In this document: positions 23,125-33,050 of the stretch, one piece after another
Layout of the letters: every line of letters begins with the position of its first letter
Position numbering within the stretch: position 1 is the first letter of the stretch
DNA from: Atriophallophorus winterbourni
Lineage: Eukaryota; Platyhelminthes; Trematoda; Plagiorchiida; Microphallidae
Length of the DNA stretch: 64,000 nucleotides
Direction of reading: 5' to 3'
NCBI GenBank assembly: GCA_013407085.1
Contig: JACCGJ010001457.1
Span: 1 to 64,000 of the forward strand
Position numbers and translations under genes: made by a program
Notes under the pieces: generated by a model
Seen by the model: the letters and a program-made list of their open reading frames with translations, nothing else
Told to the model about the DNA's origin: nothing
The model's database searches: none

Positions 23125-23490
23125 GTGGCTAACACCGTGCTAAATTGATTGGCCAGAGGTAGTGAGCTGGAGTCTCACTACCATTTCGTGTTCTTTTTTC
23201 TTTTTCATATCTGTCTAGACACGGGCAACCTGACAGTAATATCACCCACGTGCAGTCTCTGACTGTGCGGCACTTTGCCTGGATCAGGCTTGCGCTCTCA
23301 TATAATATCATATATAGTGAGCTGCATGCTGAAACAGGCTGGAGTCTCACTACCATTTCTATTTCCTGTTCCTTTTCTTCCTCATCTGTCTAAGCTTGGG
23401 CAACCTGATAGTATCTCGCCTACATGCAGTCTCTGGCCATGCTGCACTTGCCCAGGAAGGCTTTTGCTTTCATTCATTCATTCATTCATT
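23125..23490 (+). repeat. Two SINE copies in tandem (14, 15)
   Basis: Copy 14 (about 23125-23310) has a deletion of GCATGCTGAAACACGC in the loop. Copy 15 (about 23318-23490) begins GTGAGCTGCATGCTGAAACA and ends in a (CATT)n tail rather than (CATA)n. Confidence 0.8.
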
Positions 23491-23622
23491 GCAAGAAAAA
23501 TGCAATTGAAATTGGTCTTGGAGATTGACTTTACTACATTCTGTCGCTCATCCACACGCCACTACGATGAACACGCTTTAGTGGCGCATCTTGGCACATT
23601 CCAACATTACGGAGCACATTTC

Positions 23623-24700
23623 TCATACAACTACGGTAGAGTAGCTTACGCGTTTGGTTTCGAGTATATAGGGTTCGTCCTGATTAGGCATCAGGAGGTT
23701 AGATTTATCATGTATTTCCCGACGAGCCGATTTAAGCTGCTTCAGATCCTTGGATAACTTATCAAGGCTCGAAACGACAGTAGCAAGTAAATTTGACTGA
23801 GTCAAATTTTCCACATGCTTCTGCTTTAGGTCCTGTTTGTGACTTGGTCATACTGTAGTGGATAAGTGGAAGATATAACAGGAAATGTTACAATTAATGC
23901 AGGACGAAGAGACAAACTCACGGAAAGTGAAGATTTAGTGTGAATTAGTGAATTATCAACACATACAAATTAATTCAACTTCAAAACTCCTGCGTCACGT
24001 CAATCAGGGACGAATAATTCGTAAAGTTAGGAAATGCGGTGACACGTTAATCTTGCCGTTAACCGTCTGGAGTCACGAACAACCAGCGGTGCAGCACCAT
24101 GAACAATAGCAGAACCAGGAAACGTGCGGACAAAAGTATATTGTTAATTCTTGAGTATTTACAGAATGCGATACCAAAGATGAGTAACAACAACTCATTT
24201 AACGAACAGAAGATCAATAATCTTTGAGTGATGAGAACAAGAAGAAATCGATAGATTGATGTGGCAATATCGATTGTTGGAACAAAACGATAATTTCTAA
24301 ATAAATGGATAAAAATGATACAAACATAAGTACGTATAAGTCGCTACAAAACTCCTTCCTAGAGTGGGAGTCTGTGGATAAACGCTCTATACACTGTTCA
24401 TGGTATATACTCGAACATTCTTGAAGGGAACCTCAGTGTACGACCGTTACGTGTCTGACGTGATGAAGGGGTAAACAGAATGGGCGAGGGTCGATTGGAT
24501 GTATCGTCATTGTTTTATAGGTTGTGTAGGTGGAGTCGAAGGGGTAGCTTCTTGTGATGGTTTTTCTTCGATGTATGTAGTGTTCAAGCGATCGATGCTT
24601 ACTTTGTCCTTAACACCGTTGCGTATCCAAACGAAATATTACTTTAAATGGTCCTTCTGTGGTGACTGTTCAATTAACGATCAATAATATTCAATCATTC
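23623..24700 (-). pseudogene. Minus-strand Gypsy remnant
   Basis: About 24480-24670 encodes an integrase C-terminal tail (WIRNGVKDKVSIDRLN, then Pro/Thr-rich) like those of elements at 27 kb and 40.7 kb. About 24310-24380 resembles the LTR/PPT junction of element C (GATACAAACA..., CCTAGAG). 23623-23814 is a short frame (LDKLSKDLKQLKSARREI) of unknown origin. Heavily decayed; limits approximate. Confidence 0.45.
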
Positions 24701-24784
24701 ATCATCATTCATTCAATAATACTGTTATTCAATGTAATGTTCCAAACAAACGTGTGCGTTTCAGAATGATTGAGAAGAGGAGAG

Positions 24785-24963
24785 TGTGATGATATTTTAC
24801 CGTTCTCGTTTTCTATAACTAACTTTATTCCTATTTCGCACCTTAGTATTACCGTTCTATATTCCAGATTGCATACCTCGGTTTCTAGAAGATTGAAGCC
24901 TAGTTTTCGGGCCTTCGTCTTTTGATATTCTTACAATCGGATCAAACATTCATATTCATAACA
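24785..24963 (+). repeat. Element D left LTR
   Basis: 179 bp, same length as the right LTR. Contains TTTCTAGAAGATTGAAGCCT and CGGGCCTTCGTCTTTTGATA. Confidence 0.85.
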
Positions 24964-24979
24964 ATTTAATCTTCTAGAA

Positions 24980-25597
24980 ATGGATCGATTACTTCGTCCT
25001 GAACGCTCTGAAACCGCCCCAAATGCATCTGATGCTGCAGACTCGTGGAAACATTGGTTCTATGTGAAGACAATCATTCAGCAGTGCTTTGCTTGTCGTG
25101 AGCTCAAGCCCAAGTTTCATAAATCGGATGTTAGTCACTTAATAAAAGCCTTCCAACCGTTAGAACGTTTGAGTCTCGATTTTAAAGGAACGATTCCTTC
25201 ATCAACACGTAACAGTTACATTCTGACCGTGATCGATGAATATTCCAGTTTTCCTTTCGCATTTCCTTGTCCGGTTATGAAAGCTTCCACGATCATACAG
25301 CGCCTTATTGATCTGTTTTCAATATTTGGTCTACCCTCCTTCATTCATTCAGATAGAGTTGCTTCATTTATGTCTGCGGAGTTAAAAACATTCCTACACG
25401 AACATGGAGTGGCCACAAGCTATAACCCACGCGGTAATGGGCAAGAAGAGAGACTGAATGCTACTCTATGGAAAAAAGTCTCATTGTGCTTACGTTGTCG
25501 AAACTTAAAAATTGATCAATGGGAGTCGGTGCTACCGGACGCGCTACATTCTATTCGTTCACTTCTGTGTACAGCCATCAACGTAACGACTCATTAA
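24980..25597 (+). CDS. Gypsy integrase fragment in element D
   Basis: About 205 residues starting MDRLLRPERS just inside the left LTR. The integrase zinc-site half (CFACRELKPKFHK) and DDE core follow (LDFKGTIPS, IHSDRVASFMSAEL, GNGQEERLNATLW). Gag, protease, RT and RNase H are gone. It stops at TAA after TAINVTTH. The integrase C-terminus persists in another frame (about 25735: VSLRHLAPAADP). Close to the integrase at 21.7-22.6 kb. Confidence 0.75.
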   Translation: MDRLLRPERSETAPNASDAADSWKHWFYVKTIIQQCFACRELKPKFHKSDVSHLIKAFQPLERLSLDFKGTIPSSTRNSYILTVIDEYSSFPFAFPCPVMKASTIIQRLIDLFSIFGLPSFIHSDRVASFMSAELKTFLHEHGVATSYNPRGNGQEERLNATLWKKVSLCLRCRNLKIDQWESVLPDALHSIRSLLCTAINVTTH

Positions 25598-25987
25598 AGA
25601 ATGTTCCGTCTCCTTCGCAGGTCCGTAACCGGCAGCTCTTTACCTTAGTGGCTATTAGCTCTCGGCCATGTACTAATTCGAAGAAATACAGGGTCACTTA
25701 AATATGCTCACATACGATTTCCAGATGGTCGAGAAGAAACTGTTTCACTGCGTCATCTTGCACCAGCCGCAGATCCAGTTGAGTATCCTGATAGCAGTTC
25801 ACAAAATTAAGCTTTACCGGAATTTTCTGAGCATCAAAGTACCGAACCGGAAAATGCCGATTATCAATTGTCCACTGAAGATTTATTTATCAAGCAGCAG
25901 CGAACAAGACCATATTGTCTTCGTTATCGCGAAGTGTGAAACCTGAATGGGTGAAACTATTGTACGCGATTTTTCGGTGAGGGAGAA

Positions 25988-26166
25988 TATGATGATATTT
26001 TACCGTTCCTTTTTTCTATTACTAACTGTATTCCTATTTCGCACCTTGGTATTACCGTTCTATATTCCAGATTGCATACCTTGGTTTCTAGAAGATTAAA
26101 GCCTAGTTCTCGGGCCTTCTTCTTTTGATATTCTCAAAATCGGATCTAACATTCATAATCATAACA
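25988..26166 (+). repeat. Element D right LTR
   Basis: 179 bp and collinear with the left LTR with scattered substitutions (for example TTGAAGCC to TTAAAGCC). Confidence 0.85.
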
Positions 26167-28230
26167 GTGTAGTAGACCAGATTACTACAATAATGTCCCC
26201 AAGAACGTTGGAAGAAAGGCACAGGAGATGAAAGGTTTATCGCGGTAGCCAAAACGTGTACAGAGCGTTTACGATGCACGCACGAACGAACGGAAGTTAA
26301 TAATTGTCAAGGTCAATGTTTTGATGAGGCAAAACAAGCGGTGTTACACAGCCCCCCTCCAAGAAGTATGGTCAGTGAGGACTTCTGATCGGGAGTTGCC
26401 AGAAGCGTGGCGCATGCGGGTGTCAGGTTACCCCGGGTAGGAACGTAGTCTCTCAGCAACCAGTCACATAGAAGTCAGCCAGGGCGCTCGGTCTGCGTGG
26501 GTCGATCTTCGGTGATTCGAGAGTAGGATGTACGGTGAACCAATCAGGACTAAGCCAAGTAGCGTCTCACATGTGAGTGAACCCACGGTCGAGCCGCCTT
26601 ACATGGAGTTAACAGCTGCTAGCGGGATTTTCCTGTTTGGCATGGTCTTAGTATGGACCCAATTTGAGCAGAAACAGGCACATTCGTAGGCTCGACAACA
26701 ATAACCAGAAGCTTCGAAACCACAGTCCCTGCTCAGAATTTCCTGTGTCCCGAAAAAGGATGGTAAACGGCCGCGCCAGGAGAATCGGTTGGCGCGTCAA
26801 TCTGGGCTGGTGAGGACCTTGTGAGACATGACAGGCGTGTTGGAACAATGGTGCTCGTGTTGGTGGTTAGGCTACCGGGTGAGTTGGAGGCAAGCGTAGG
26901 TGGACCAGGAAGGGTGCGCGATTCGGTGGCATCAGCGGTGGGTGGGTGCGTACAGGAGAGGAGAAAGAAAAAGAAAACTTTCTGGTGCATGGGTTTGGTG
27001 CCACGACCGAGTGATTAGAATGAGGTACGAAATAATGCACCCGTGTATGCCAAAAAATATGAAACGATTAACTATTCACAACAAAATTAGCGAATCGAAC
27101 AGGTTACCGTTTGGCACGTTTGGTTCCTGTAGTGGCCGGCTCTGGGTTAGCTATAGGGACAGGAGGGGTAATGACCAGTGGTGCCGGGGTTGGCGTTGGG
27201 TCATGTGGGATTACTTTCTCGTCCATGAAAGCCGGTTTGAATCTGTCGATTGAGACAGTGTCATGCTTGCCGACACGGTCAATGACGACCGTTTTATGAG
27301 ATCGCACGTGTTGGGCGGCGTGTGCTCGGGTAAGGGCTACCGGGAGGATGGCGACAGGCGTCGGCGATCCAGGGGTGGCGCGTGCCACGGTTTCCACTGC
27401 GGGAGGTACATGCGTACCGAGGAGATACACGAAGGATGCGTGCATTTTAGGTTACCCGGACAGAATGGCGACCAGCGTCGGCGATCTGGGGGTGGCGCGT
27501 GCCACGATTCCCACAGCTGGAGGTGCATGCGTACCTGAGAAGTAAGAAAAAACTCTCTGGTGCATGGCTTTATGGCCACGACCGAGTTATAGTGAGGAGG
27601 TACGTAAAGCATGCACGGGCATATACCAAGCGATAACACTTTAAAAATGTGCTACCAAGTCGGCGAACCTTACGGGTTGCCGTTTCGCTCGCCTGAATGT
27701 TGTGGTGGCAGGCGTTGTGATAGTCGAGGTTAAGGTTGTGGTTATCACCGGTGGTGCTGGGTGTAGGTCTGGCGGATTATTTGAGTCAACTGCATTGTCC
27801 ATGAACGCCGGTTTGACTCTGTCAATCGAGACGGTGTTGTGTCGACCGGCGCGGTCAATCACAATTGATTTTTGGAACCGCCGAACTATCTTAAATGGTC
27901 CAGCATAAGGAGGGTGGAGAGGCTGCTTCACCATGTCGTTTCGGAGAAAAAACATACTGGCAATGTGCCAACTCCTTCGGCATGTCGGACTGTTTGGCTT
28001 GAAGTAGCGGGGATGGTGGGTGGAAACGACTCCTACCGTGTCGCAAGCGCGTCACGTTATCTCCATAGGCAAATGGTGATTGCTCAGCAGGGGAGACATA
28101 TGTATAGCCACTTGAAGGTGGTAACGGGCCAACGAGGTCTACGTGCCTGTGCAAGAAACGCTTATCCGGTTTGACGAAAGCTCTTAATGGGCTTTTTGTG
28201 TGTCGGTGGATTTTCGAGCGTTGACAATTA
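26167..28230 (-). pseudogene. Minus-strand Gypsy 3' end with tandem duplications
   Basis: About 26190-26345 is an LTR piece also present at 45110-45298 (ACTACAATAATGTCCCCAAG). It ends at TGTAACACC next to a PPT (CTTGGAGGGGGGCTG). Leftward-reading coding remains include an integrase start (RHVDLVGPLPP, about 28130) and two copies of the integrase C-terminus: VSIDRVKPAFMDN at about 27800 and VSIDRFKPAFMDE at about 27240. Shorter repeats share GGGGTGGCGCGTGCCACG (27376 and 27488 regions). Strongly rearranged. Confidence 0.65.
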
Positions 28231-28302
28231 CCGCGCGCTTTAGCGCTTGTGCGAACGTCTTTACTGGATTTTGGTCCGTCACGTAGACCCGTGGATTAAT
28301 CC

Positions 28303-28641
28303 TTGATGTGGACAAGACGACGTAATTTCTTCGGGCCGACGACAGTAGTCGTCGTTAGCTGTCGGCCCGATGTGCGATGGACCCAAGGTTTGATGCAACG
28401 TCGCGCATCGTCGCTAACCTTCTTCACAACCGAAATGACTGATACTATCAAAAGTGAATGGAAGGCTTATAGAAAAAACCTACCCCCAAACGTCAAGTTG
28501 AGCTTGCCCAAGTTAATAGCCGGTAGCAAGCAAACGGATAGTACCGACCCTCAAACGCATAGTGATGAGGTTCAACCTGAATGTCATGTGATGGCTCCAA
28601 AAAACTTGAGCATTCCAACTCTAACCGAGTCGGCCCTTTGA
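28303..28641 (+). CDS. CR1-like LINE ORF1, C-terminal remnant
   Basis: Only the end of ORF1 is present (FFTTEMTDTIKSEWKAYRKN, LPPNVKLSLPK). It overlaps ORF2 by about 60 nt in a different frame, as in the element at 47.5 kb. The 5' part of ORF1 is missing, so the element is 5'-truncated. Confidence 0.6.
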   Translation: MMWTRRRNFFGPTTVVVVSCRPDVRWTQGLMQRRASSLTFFTTEMTDTIKSEWKAYRKNLPPNVKLSLPKLIAGSKQTDSTDPQTHSDEVQPECHVMAPKNLSIPTLTESAL

Positions 28642-31457
28642 TAACTTTCAATGATTTAAACACCACAAACTTTATAAGATGTTTATATACAAATGCACAA
28701 AGCCTTCCAAACAAATTAGCTGAGCTAACCGAGATATGTTCGCGCTACTCACCTGACATTATCGCCATTACAGAAACATGGTATTCTTCCCAATTGATTG
28801 AAACGGAGATATCAATTCCAAATATGAATTTGATAAGGAACGATCGAGAGAGAAGTGGTGGTGGTGTTGCTCTTTATTACCATAATCGACTCCAGTGCCA
28901 TCCAATAGACAAGACAGAATTAACGCTCGAGGATACAATTTGGTGCTCTTTAACGCTGATGTCTGGTGAAGTTTGCATTATTGGTGTGGTCTACCGTTCC
29001 CCTTCATCTACGGAATCGTACAACGAAAGGTTGATCCAAGTGCTTCAGCGCTTGACTCGCACACAGCAAGCAACGACACTTATTATGGGTGACTTTAATC
29101 TGTCCACCCTTTATCTCAGGGACGATCACTCTCCACAAACGCTAGAATACCGATTCAGAGAGGTACTAGATTCAGTCCCGTTATACAACCATGTTCACGA
29201 ATGCACCCGGAGGAGAGGTTCTGACCGCCCCTCTGTCTTGGATTTGGTGTTAACATCGGAAGAACAATCTATCGAAGCGATCGAATTCCAGGCTCCGCTG
29301 GGTCTTAGCGACCATTCAGTGCTTGTGTTTGACTATGTTTGCAGTACTCAGCAATCGCTTGTTCCGAATGGGGTGGTTCGACGGGTAGATAAATTGGCCT
29401 TGAGTAAAACGCTGGTGCAGATTCCGAATTTTCAGATGGACAACATAAGCCCTGACGCGCAATGGAACGAACTTGTAGGTTTTCTGAAACTGAAGATAGA
29501 CGAGAACTCACAGATCGTTCAGAAAAGGTGCGTCCATGAACTTCGTTTTGTTGTCCGCAGCAGAACAAAAAAGTGGATAGCAATGAAGCGAGCAGCGTGG
29601 GTGCAGCACAAAGCCAACAATACTTCTACTTCTTGGCAACAGTTCCGTATGTTACGCAACAAAGTGACTGCACTTATTCGAGAGGATAAGGAAGCGCACC
29701 AATTGATGTTGCTGTCAAAAATGGAACGCAACCCAAAATTACTATACAAAATCATGAACGCGAAAGCGAAAGTCAAACCAGGTATTTTTCCCATCCAGAA
29801 TGGTGAAAAACTTACTGAAACAGCGTTGGAAACCGTAAATGCTCTAGCAGTTTACTACTCTAAAGTGTTCGTGCCAAAGGTTTTAGGGGAACGTTTTGAG
29901 TATTCAATCGAACCAGGAATCGAAACATTGTGCGATATTTCGATAAATCCAATGATTGTTGCAAGTCATTCACTCAAACTAAATGTAAGAAAATCCCCAG
30001 GAGCGGATGGCATCACACCGGATGTGCTCAGGTTCTGTCACCGTCAGCTTTGTGAACCGCTCTCCAGCCTGTTTAACAATTCGTTGCTTAAGGGAGTTGT
30101 ACCGAAAGATTGGAAGTCCGGCGTAATAACACCTATCTTCAAAGGCGGTTGCCGATCTGACGCTGGAAATTATCGTCCCGTCACACTTTTACCTGTAATT
30201 GCTAAGCTCATGGAACGTATAGTCTCGAAAAGAATGGTTGCACACTTTGAATCGCAGAATTTGTTTTCGCCAGCGCAGCATGGATTTCGATCTCATCGCT
30301 CGTGTCTAACGAATCTTCTCATAACGCTAGACGACTGGACAAAGGAGTTGGATATAAGTTCTTGCATCCACGTCTGTTACCTAGACATTTCGAAAGCTTT
30401 TGACACAGTCAATCATCATTTGCTTCTTCAAAAACTGATGCGTTTAGGAATATGTGATCCACTCCTCTCATGGTTGTGCGACTATCTTTCAGATCGCGAC
30501 GCCCAAGTTAAAGTTAACGGAACGCTATCCCAAACGTTCAAAACCACCAGTGGAGTCCCACAGGGATCTGTGCTAGGCCCGCTCCTCTTTCTGCTGTACA
30601 TAAATGATTTACCCCCCCTCATATCGTCCAAAATAGTCCTGTTCGCGGATGACATGAAAATTTGGACGCCAATAAGTTCTGCAGAGGATTGTGAGAAACT
30701 GCAAATGGATTTGGACAGCGTGTCGAATTGGGCGGTCATGAATGACATGTCATTTAACATACAGAAATGTAAGATGCTCCATCTTGGCAAGAATGTTCCT
30801 TGGACATATCGATTAGGAACGGAAAACCTAGCATGGAGCTCATTGGAGAAAGATCTTGGAGTGTGGATTAGCGGGAACCTGAAGAGCACAGCGCACTGCC
30901 AGAACATATATCGACGGGTAAACAGATTGTTGGGTATCTTTCGAAGAATATTTGGAAGATTCTCTCTGGTAACCTTACCAAGGATAATGAATATCTACCT
31001 TCGCCCTACGATGGAGTATGCGGTAGAGGTCTGGGCTCCTTGGCTGCGAAAAGATATTGCTCTCTTCGATAAAATCTATCATAGAGCAACAAAGTTAGTG
31101 ATTGGTCTTCGCAATGTGCCGTACACCGAAAGATTGCAACGTCTGGGTCTATGCGACTTTACCCAAAGGAGGATACGACGCGATATTATCCTCACATATA
31201 GAATTGTGTCTACTGAAGGACATCCACTAAAACACTTGCTCGATGTGTGTGATAGGAAAGTGACATGCGGACATACCTTATCCCTTTACGTTCCAAGTTC
31301 CCGTATTGATTATCGGCGCCATTTTTTCGCCGTAGGTGCTATATTTCTTTGGAATTCCCTACCCCAACATGTGGTGGACTCTCCTTGCCTGGAAGTGTTT
31401 AAAGCTAAATTGTACTTACATATACAAAAGAATAACATTCGTGAGCCTTACATTTGA
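28581..31457 (+). CDS. CR1-like LINE ORF2 (endonuclease-reverse transcriptase), intact
   Basis: 958 residues without interruption. Apurinic endonuclease: NAQSLPNKLAELTE, DIIAITETWYSS, GGGVALYYHN, MGDFNLS and LSDHSVLVFDY. RT: KSPGADGITPDVLRF, YRPVTLLPVIAKLMERIVS, YLDISKAFDTVNHHLL, TSGVPQGSVLGPLLFLLYIN, catalytic FADDMKIW, and LGVWISGNLKSTAHC. The C-terminal zone contains YLRPTMEYAVEVWAPWL. It would copy element RNA at a nicked target in the nucleus. The 3' end has an ATCCTTGAATCCT-like tail near 31550. Because ORF1 is truncated the copy is probably not autonomous. Confidence 0.9.
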   Translation: MSCDGSKKLEHSNSNRVGPLITFNDLNTTNFIRCLYTNAQSLPNKLAELTEICSRYSPDIIAITETWYSSQLIETEISIPNMNLIRNDRERSGGGVALYYHNRLQCHPIDKTELTLEDTIWCSLTLMSGEVCIIGVVYRSPSSTESYNERLIQVLQRLTRTQQATTLIMGDFNLSTLYLRDDHSPQTLEYRFREVLDSVPLYNHVHECTRRRGSDRPSVLDLVLTSEEQSIEAIEFQAPLGLSDHSVLVFDYVCSTQQSLVPNGVVRRVDKLALSKTLVQIPNFQMDNISPDAQWNELVGFLKLKIDENSQIVQKRCVHELRFVVRSRTKKWIAMKRAAWVQHKANNTSTSWQQFRMLRNKVTALIREDKEAHQLMLLSKMERNPKLLYKIMNAKAKVKPGIFPIQNGEKLTETALETVNALAVYYSKVFVPKVLGERFEYSIEPGIETLCDISINPMIVASHSLKLNVRKSPGADGITPDVLRFCHRQLCEPLSSLFNNSLLKGVVPKDWKSGVITPIFKGGCRSDAGNYRPVTLLPVIAKLMERIVSKRMVAHFESQNLFSPAQHGFRSHRSCLTNLLITLDDWTKELDISSCIHVCYLDISKAFDTVNHHLLLQKLMRLGICDPLLSWLCDYLSDRDAQVKVNGTLSQTFKTTSGVPQGSVLGPLLFLLYINDLPPLISSKIVLFADDMKIWTPISSAEDCEKLQMDLDSVSNWAVMNDMSFNIQKCKMLHLGKNVPWTYRLGTENLAWSSLEKDLGVWISGNLKSTAHCQNIYRRVNRLLGIFRRIFGRFSLVTLPRIMNIYLRPTMEYAVEVWAPWLRKDIALFDKIYHRATKLVIGLRNVPYTERLQRLGLCDFTQRRIRRDIILTYRIVSTEGHPLKHLLDVCDRKVTCGHTLSLYVPSSRIDYRRHFFAVGAIFLWNSLPQHVVDSPCLEVFKAKLYLHIQKNNIREPYI

Positions 31458-31682
31458 TATTCACTATTGATTTTATACTATTGTATTTTTCCTGTTTTTA
31501 TTCATACCGTAATCCTGTGGTGTTGTAAAGTATTAACTTTTTTAACCATAAATCCTTGAATCCTAGAATCATGGTACTTGGTCTCGGTGGGTAATCGTTA
31601 TCTCCACTACCAATTTTGGCTAGGCTGAAAAGGGGTGTAGCATTGAAATAAAAGTCTATCTAACTACTTTTAATTTAGTCAA

Positions 31683-31770
31683 TGCGTCAGTGAGCTAGTG
31701 GTGTATTGGTCATGTGCTTCGCCTAAGTGTCCTGAGGTCGCAGGTTCGAGTCTCGGTGGCGGAATTATTT
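31683..31770 (+). repeat. tRNA-like sequence (left arm of inverted pair)
   Basis: AGCTAGTGGTGTATTGGTCA resembles a tRNA A box/D arm. GCAGGTTCGAGTCTCGG gives a perfect B box (GGTTCGAGTC) about 40 nt on. It pairs with a related inverted copy near 32280-32365. More likely a tRNA-derived retroposon head than a working tRNA, because no clean acceptor stem closes it. Confidence 0.55.
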
Positions 31771-31804
31771 TCTGAAAATTATTCGTCATCGGATTGAAGA
31801 CACA

Positions 31805-32116
31805 TCATTTTTCCAAATAGGATTTTCTAAATTTTATCTCTCTTATCTTAATTTTGATTTCTTCCAAAGCAATATCCCTCTCCCATTTTATCCGCTCCCT
31901 TGATTTTCTTTTCATTTCCATTTCGCTGAGTTTTGCATCCGCTGGTTCAGCGGAACGGTGCACGAATGGTTGCAGAGATTGAGAAAAGGAACTGTGAGTA
32001 GAGTCATTAGTGAGAGTGTCATTAGGAAACGTATCAAAAAATGGATCCAGCTCATCAGAGCTGGAACTTTCCTTGAGCATTGCACCCGCTATTACTTGTA
32101 GTTTGTTAGTAGGCAT
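31805..32116 (-). CDS. Unassigned charged ORF between inverted repeats
   Basis: 103 residues. Acidic Ser-rich N-terminus (MLKESSSSDELDPFFD), then a charged helix-forming tail (MEMKRKSRERIKWERDIALE, EIKIKIREIKFRKSYLEK). The tail is echoed on the opposite strand at 32195-32250 (FEIEIRDIEVRQRYLED) within the right inverted arm, so it is element-derived. It may be a fragment of a retroelement Gag. No function assigned. Confidence 0.4.
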   Translation of the reverse strand: MPTNKLQVIAGAMLKESSSSDELDPFFDTFPNDTLTNDSTHSSFSQSLQPFVHRSAEPADAKLSEMEMKRKSRERIKWERDIALEEIKIKIREIKFRKSYLEK

Positions 32117-32189
32117 TTATTTTATTTATTTATTTATTTTTATTAACAATTATCAGCCAGTGGTTTGTTTGAACTTCTGTCGCTTTGGA

Positions 32190-32370
32190 CAAATTTGAAA
32201 TTGAGATAAGGGATATAGAAGTTAGACAACGCTATTTAGAGGATATGATGTGTCTTAAATCCGATAACGAATTATTTACAAAAAATAATTTCGCCGCCGG
32301 GACTCGAAACTGGACCTCACGACTGCAAGGGTAGTGGTTTTAACTCTTACCGTCTCGGTGAACAAAGTCT
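32190..32370 (-). repeat. Right arm of inverted repeat with tRNA-like B box
   Basis: The reverse complement reads GTCCAGTTTCGAGTCCCGG, then AAATTATTTTTTGTAAATAA and CGGATTTAAGACACATCAT. These align with 31740-31830 on the plus strand. Confidence 0.65.
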
Positions 32371-32650
32371 TAAGTCTCTCGGTAAAGCACGTTTTGCTAT
32401 TTTCCATTTGGACTTGACAAATTCAGCCATGCCGCTAGTTAAAAAGGTAATCCTGAGAGGCTTCGGTCCGTCTCCTTTATAGTTTATTGAAAAAGGCACC
32501 CGGAAAGTGTCAGTGATCACAACGTTAGAAATATTAAGCAAAGACGCAATGTAACGCCACTGCTTGAAGTCATGATCTACTGTTTCCCGTCCCGATGCTT
32601 CAGTGGTATTTTCTGGTACCCCAAGTAGAACCATACTCCGCGATACCGTT
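32347..32650 (-). pseudogene. CR1-like LINE ORF1 fragment (RRM-like part)
   Basis: Encodes SMVLLGVPENTTEASGRE, VDHDFKQWRYIASLLNI and PKPLRITFLTSGMAEF, the RRM-like middle of a LINE ORF1. It cannot be the continuation of the ORF1 at 33.05-34.18 kb because both carry their own PRxLRV/I motif, so two copies adjoin. Confidence 0.65.
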
Positions 32651-32667
32651 TTTCCTTAGTGTTTGAG

Positions 32668-33050
32668 GCACCCTTCCGTTCAATGGTTCAATGGTTCAAT
32701 GGTTTATTGTGGTGTAAAAGCATAGCTTAAAAATAACCACAGGCTGGTATGTACAGTGTGGTGGAAATAAAATTGTGAGTTGCATCTGTTCGGGGACGGG
32801 GAGGCTTTATAGCGGGCCACACTCGCTTTGGAATTGCGCCTTCCTTATATTGCGAGGCGGTAGCAGAATACGGAGGCATCGGGGTGGCGTTAGACCTGGA
32901 AACAAGTAAAACTGACAGGTGGTTAGGAAGGGAATGAACGGAGTAGTAAGGCAAGGAAGACAACGTACCTGAAAAAATGAAGCTAGTACGCGATGCGGTG
33001 TAGTGGATCAGTGCTGATCCGAGAACAGCAGCAATCGGACAGACAAGGCA
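32668..33050 (-). mobile_element. 5'-truncated CR1 3'UTR inserted in LINE ORF1
   Basis: Nearly identical to 45378-45748. On the minus strand it ends in repeated CATTGAAC units, the octamer tail of a CR1-type 3' end. It interrupts the ORF1 at its IYPDVP codons. Confidence 0.8.

Larger units (their letters stand above)
24785..26166 (+). mobile_element. Miniature LTR element retaining only integrase (element D)
   Basis: Two 179-bp direct repeats (24785-24963, 25988-26166) begin TGTGATGATATT/TATGATGATATT and end ATAACA. The internal 1 kb holds only integrase. A purine run GGTGAGGGAGAA precedes the right LTR. The 5-bp flanks (GAGAG, GTGTA) do not match, so no intact target duplication. It derives from the same clade as the 20-22.7 kb Gypsy. 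Confidence 0.8.

Noticed and set aside
23275..23757. 160-codon plus-strand frame
   Set aside because: Its first part reads through SINE copy 15 and its tail, and no motif is seen in the rest.
31683..31770. Functional tRNA gene
   Set aside because: B box is perfect but no convincing acceptor and anticodon stems close, and a related inverted copy lies nearby, so it is better explained as tRNA-derived retroposon sequence.
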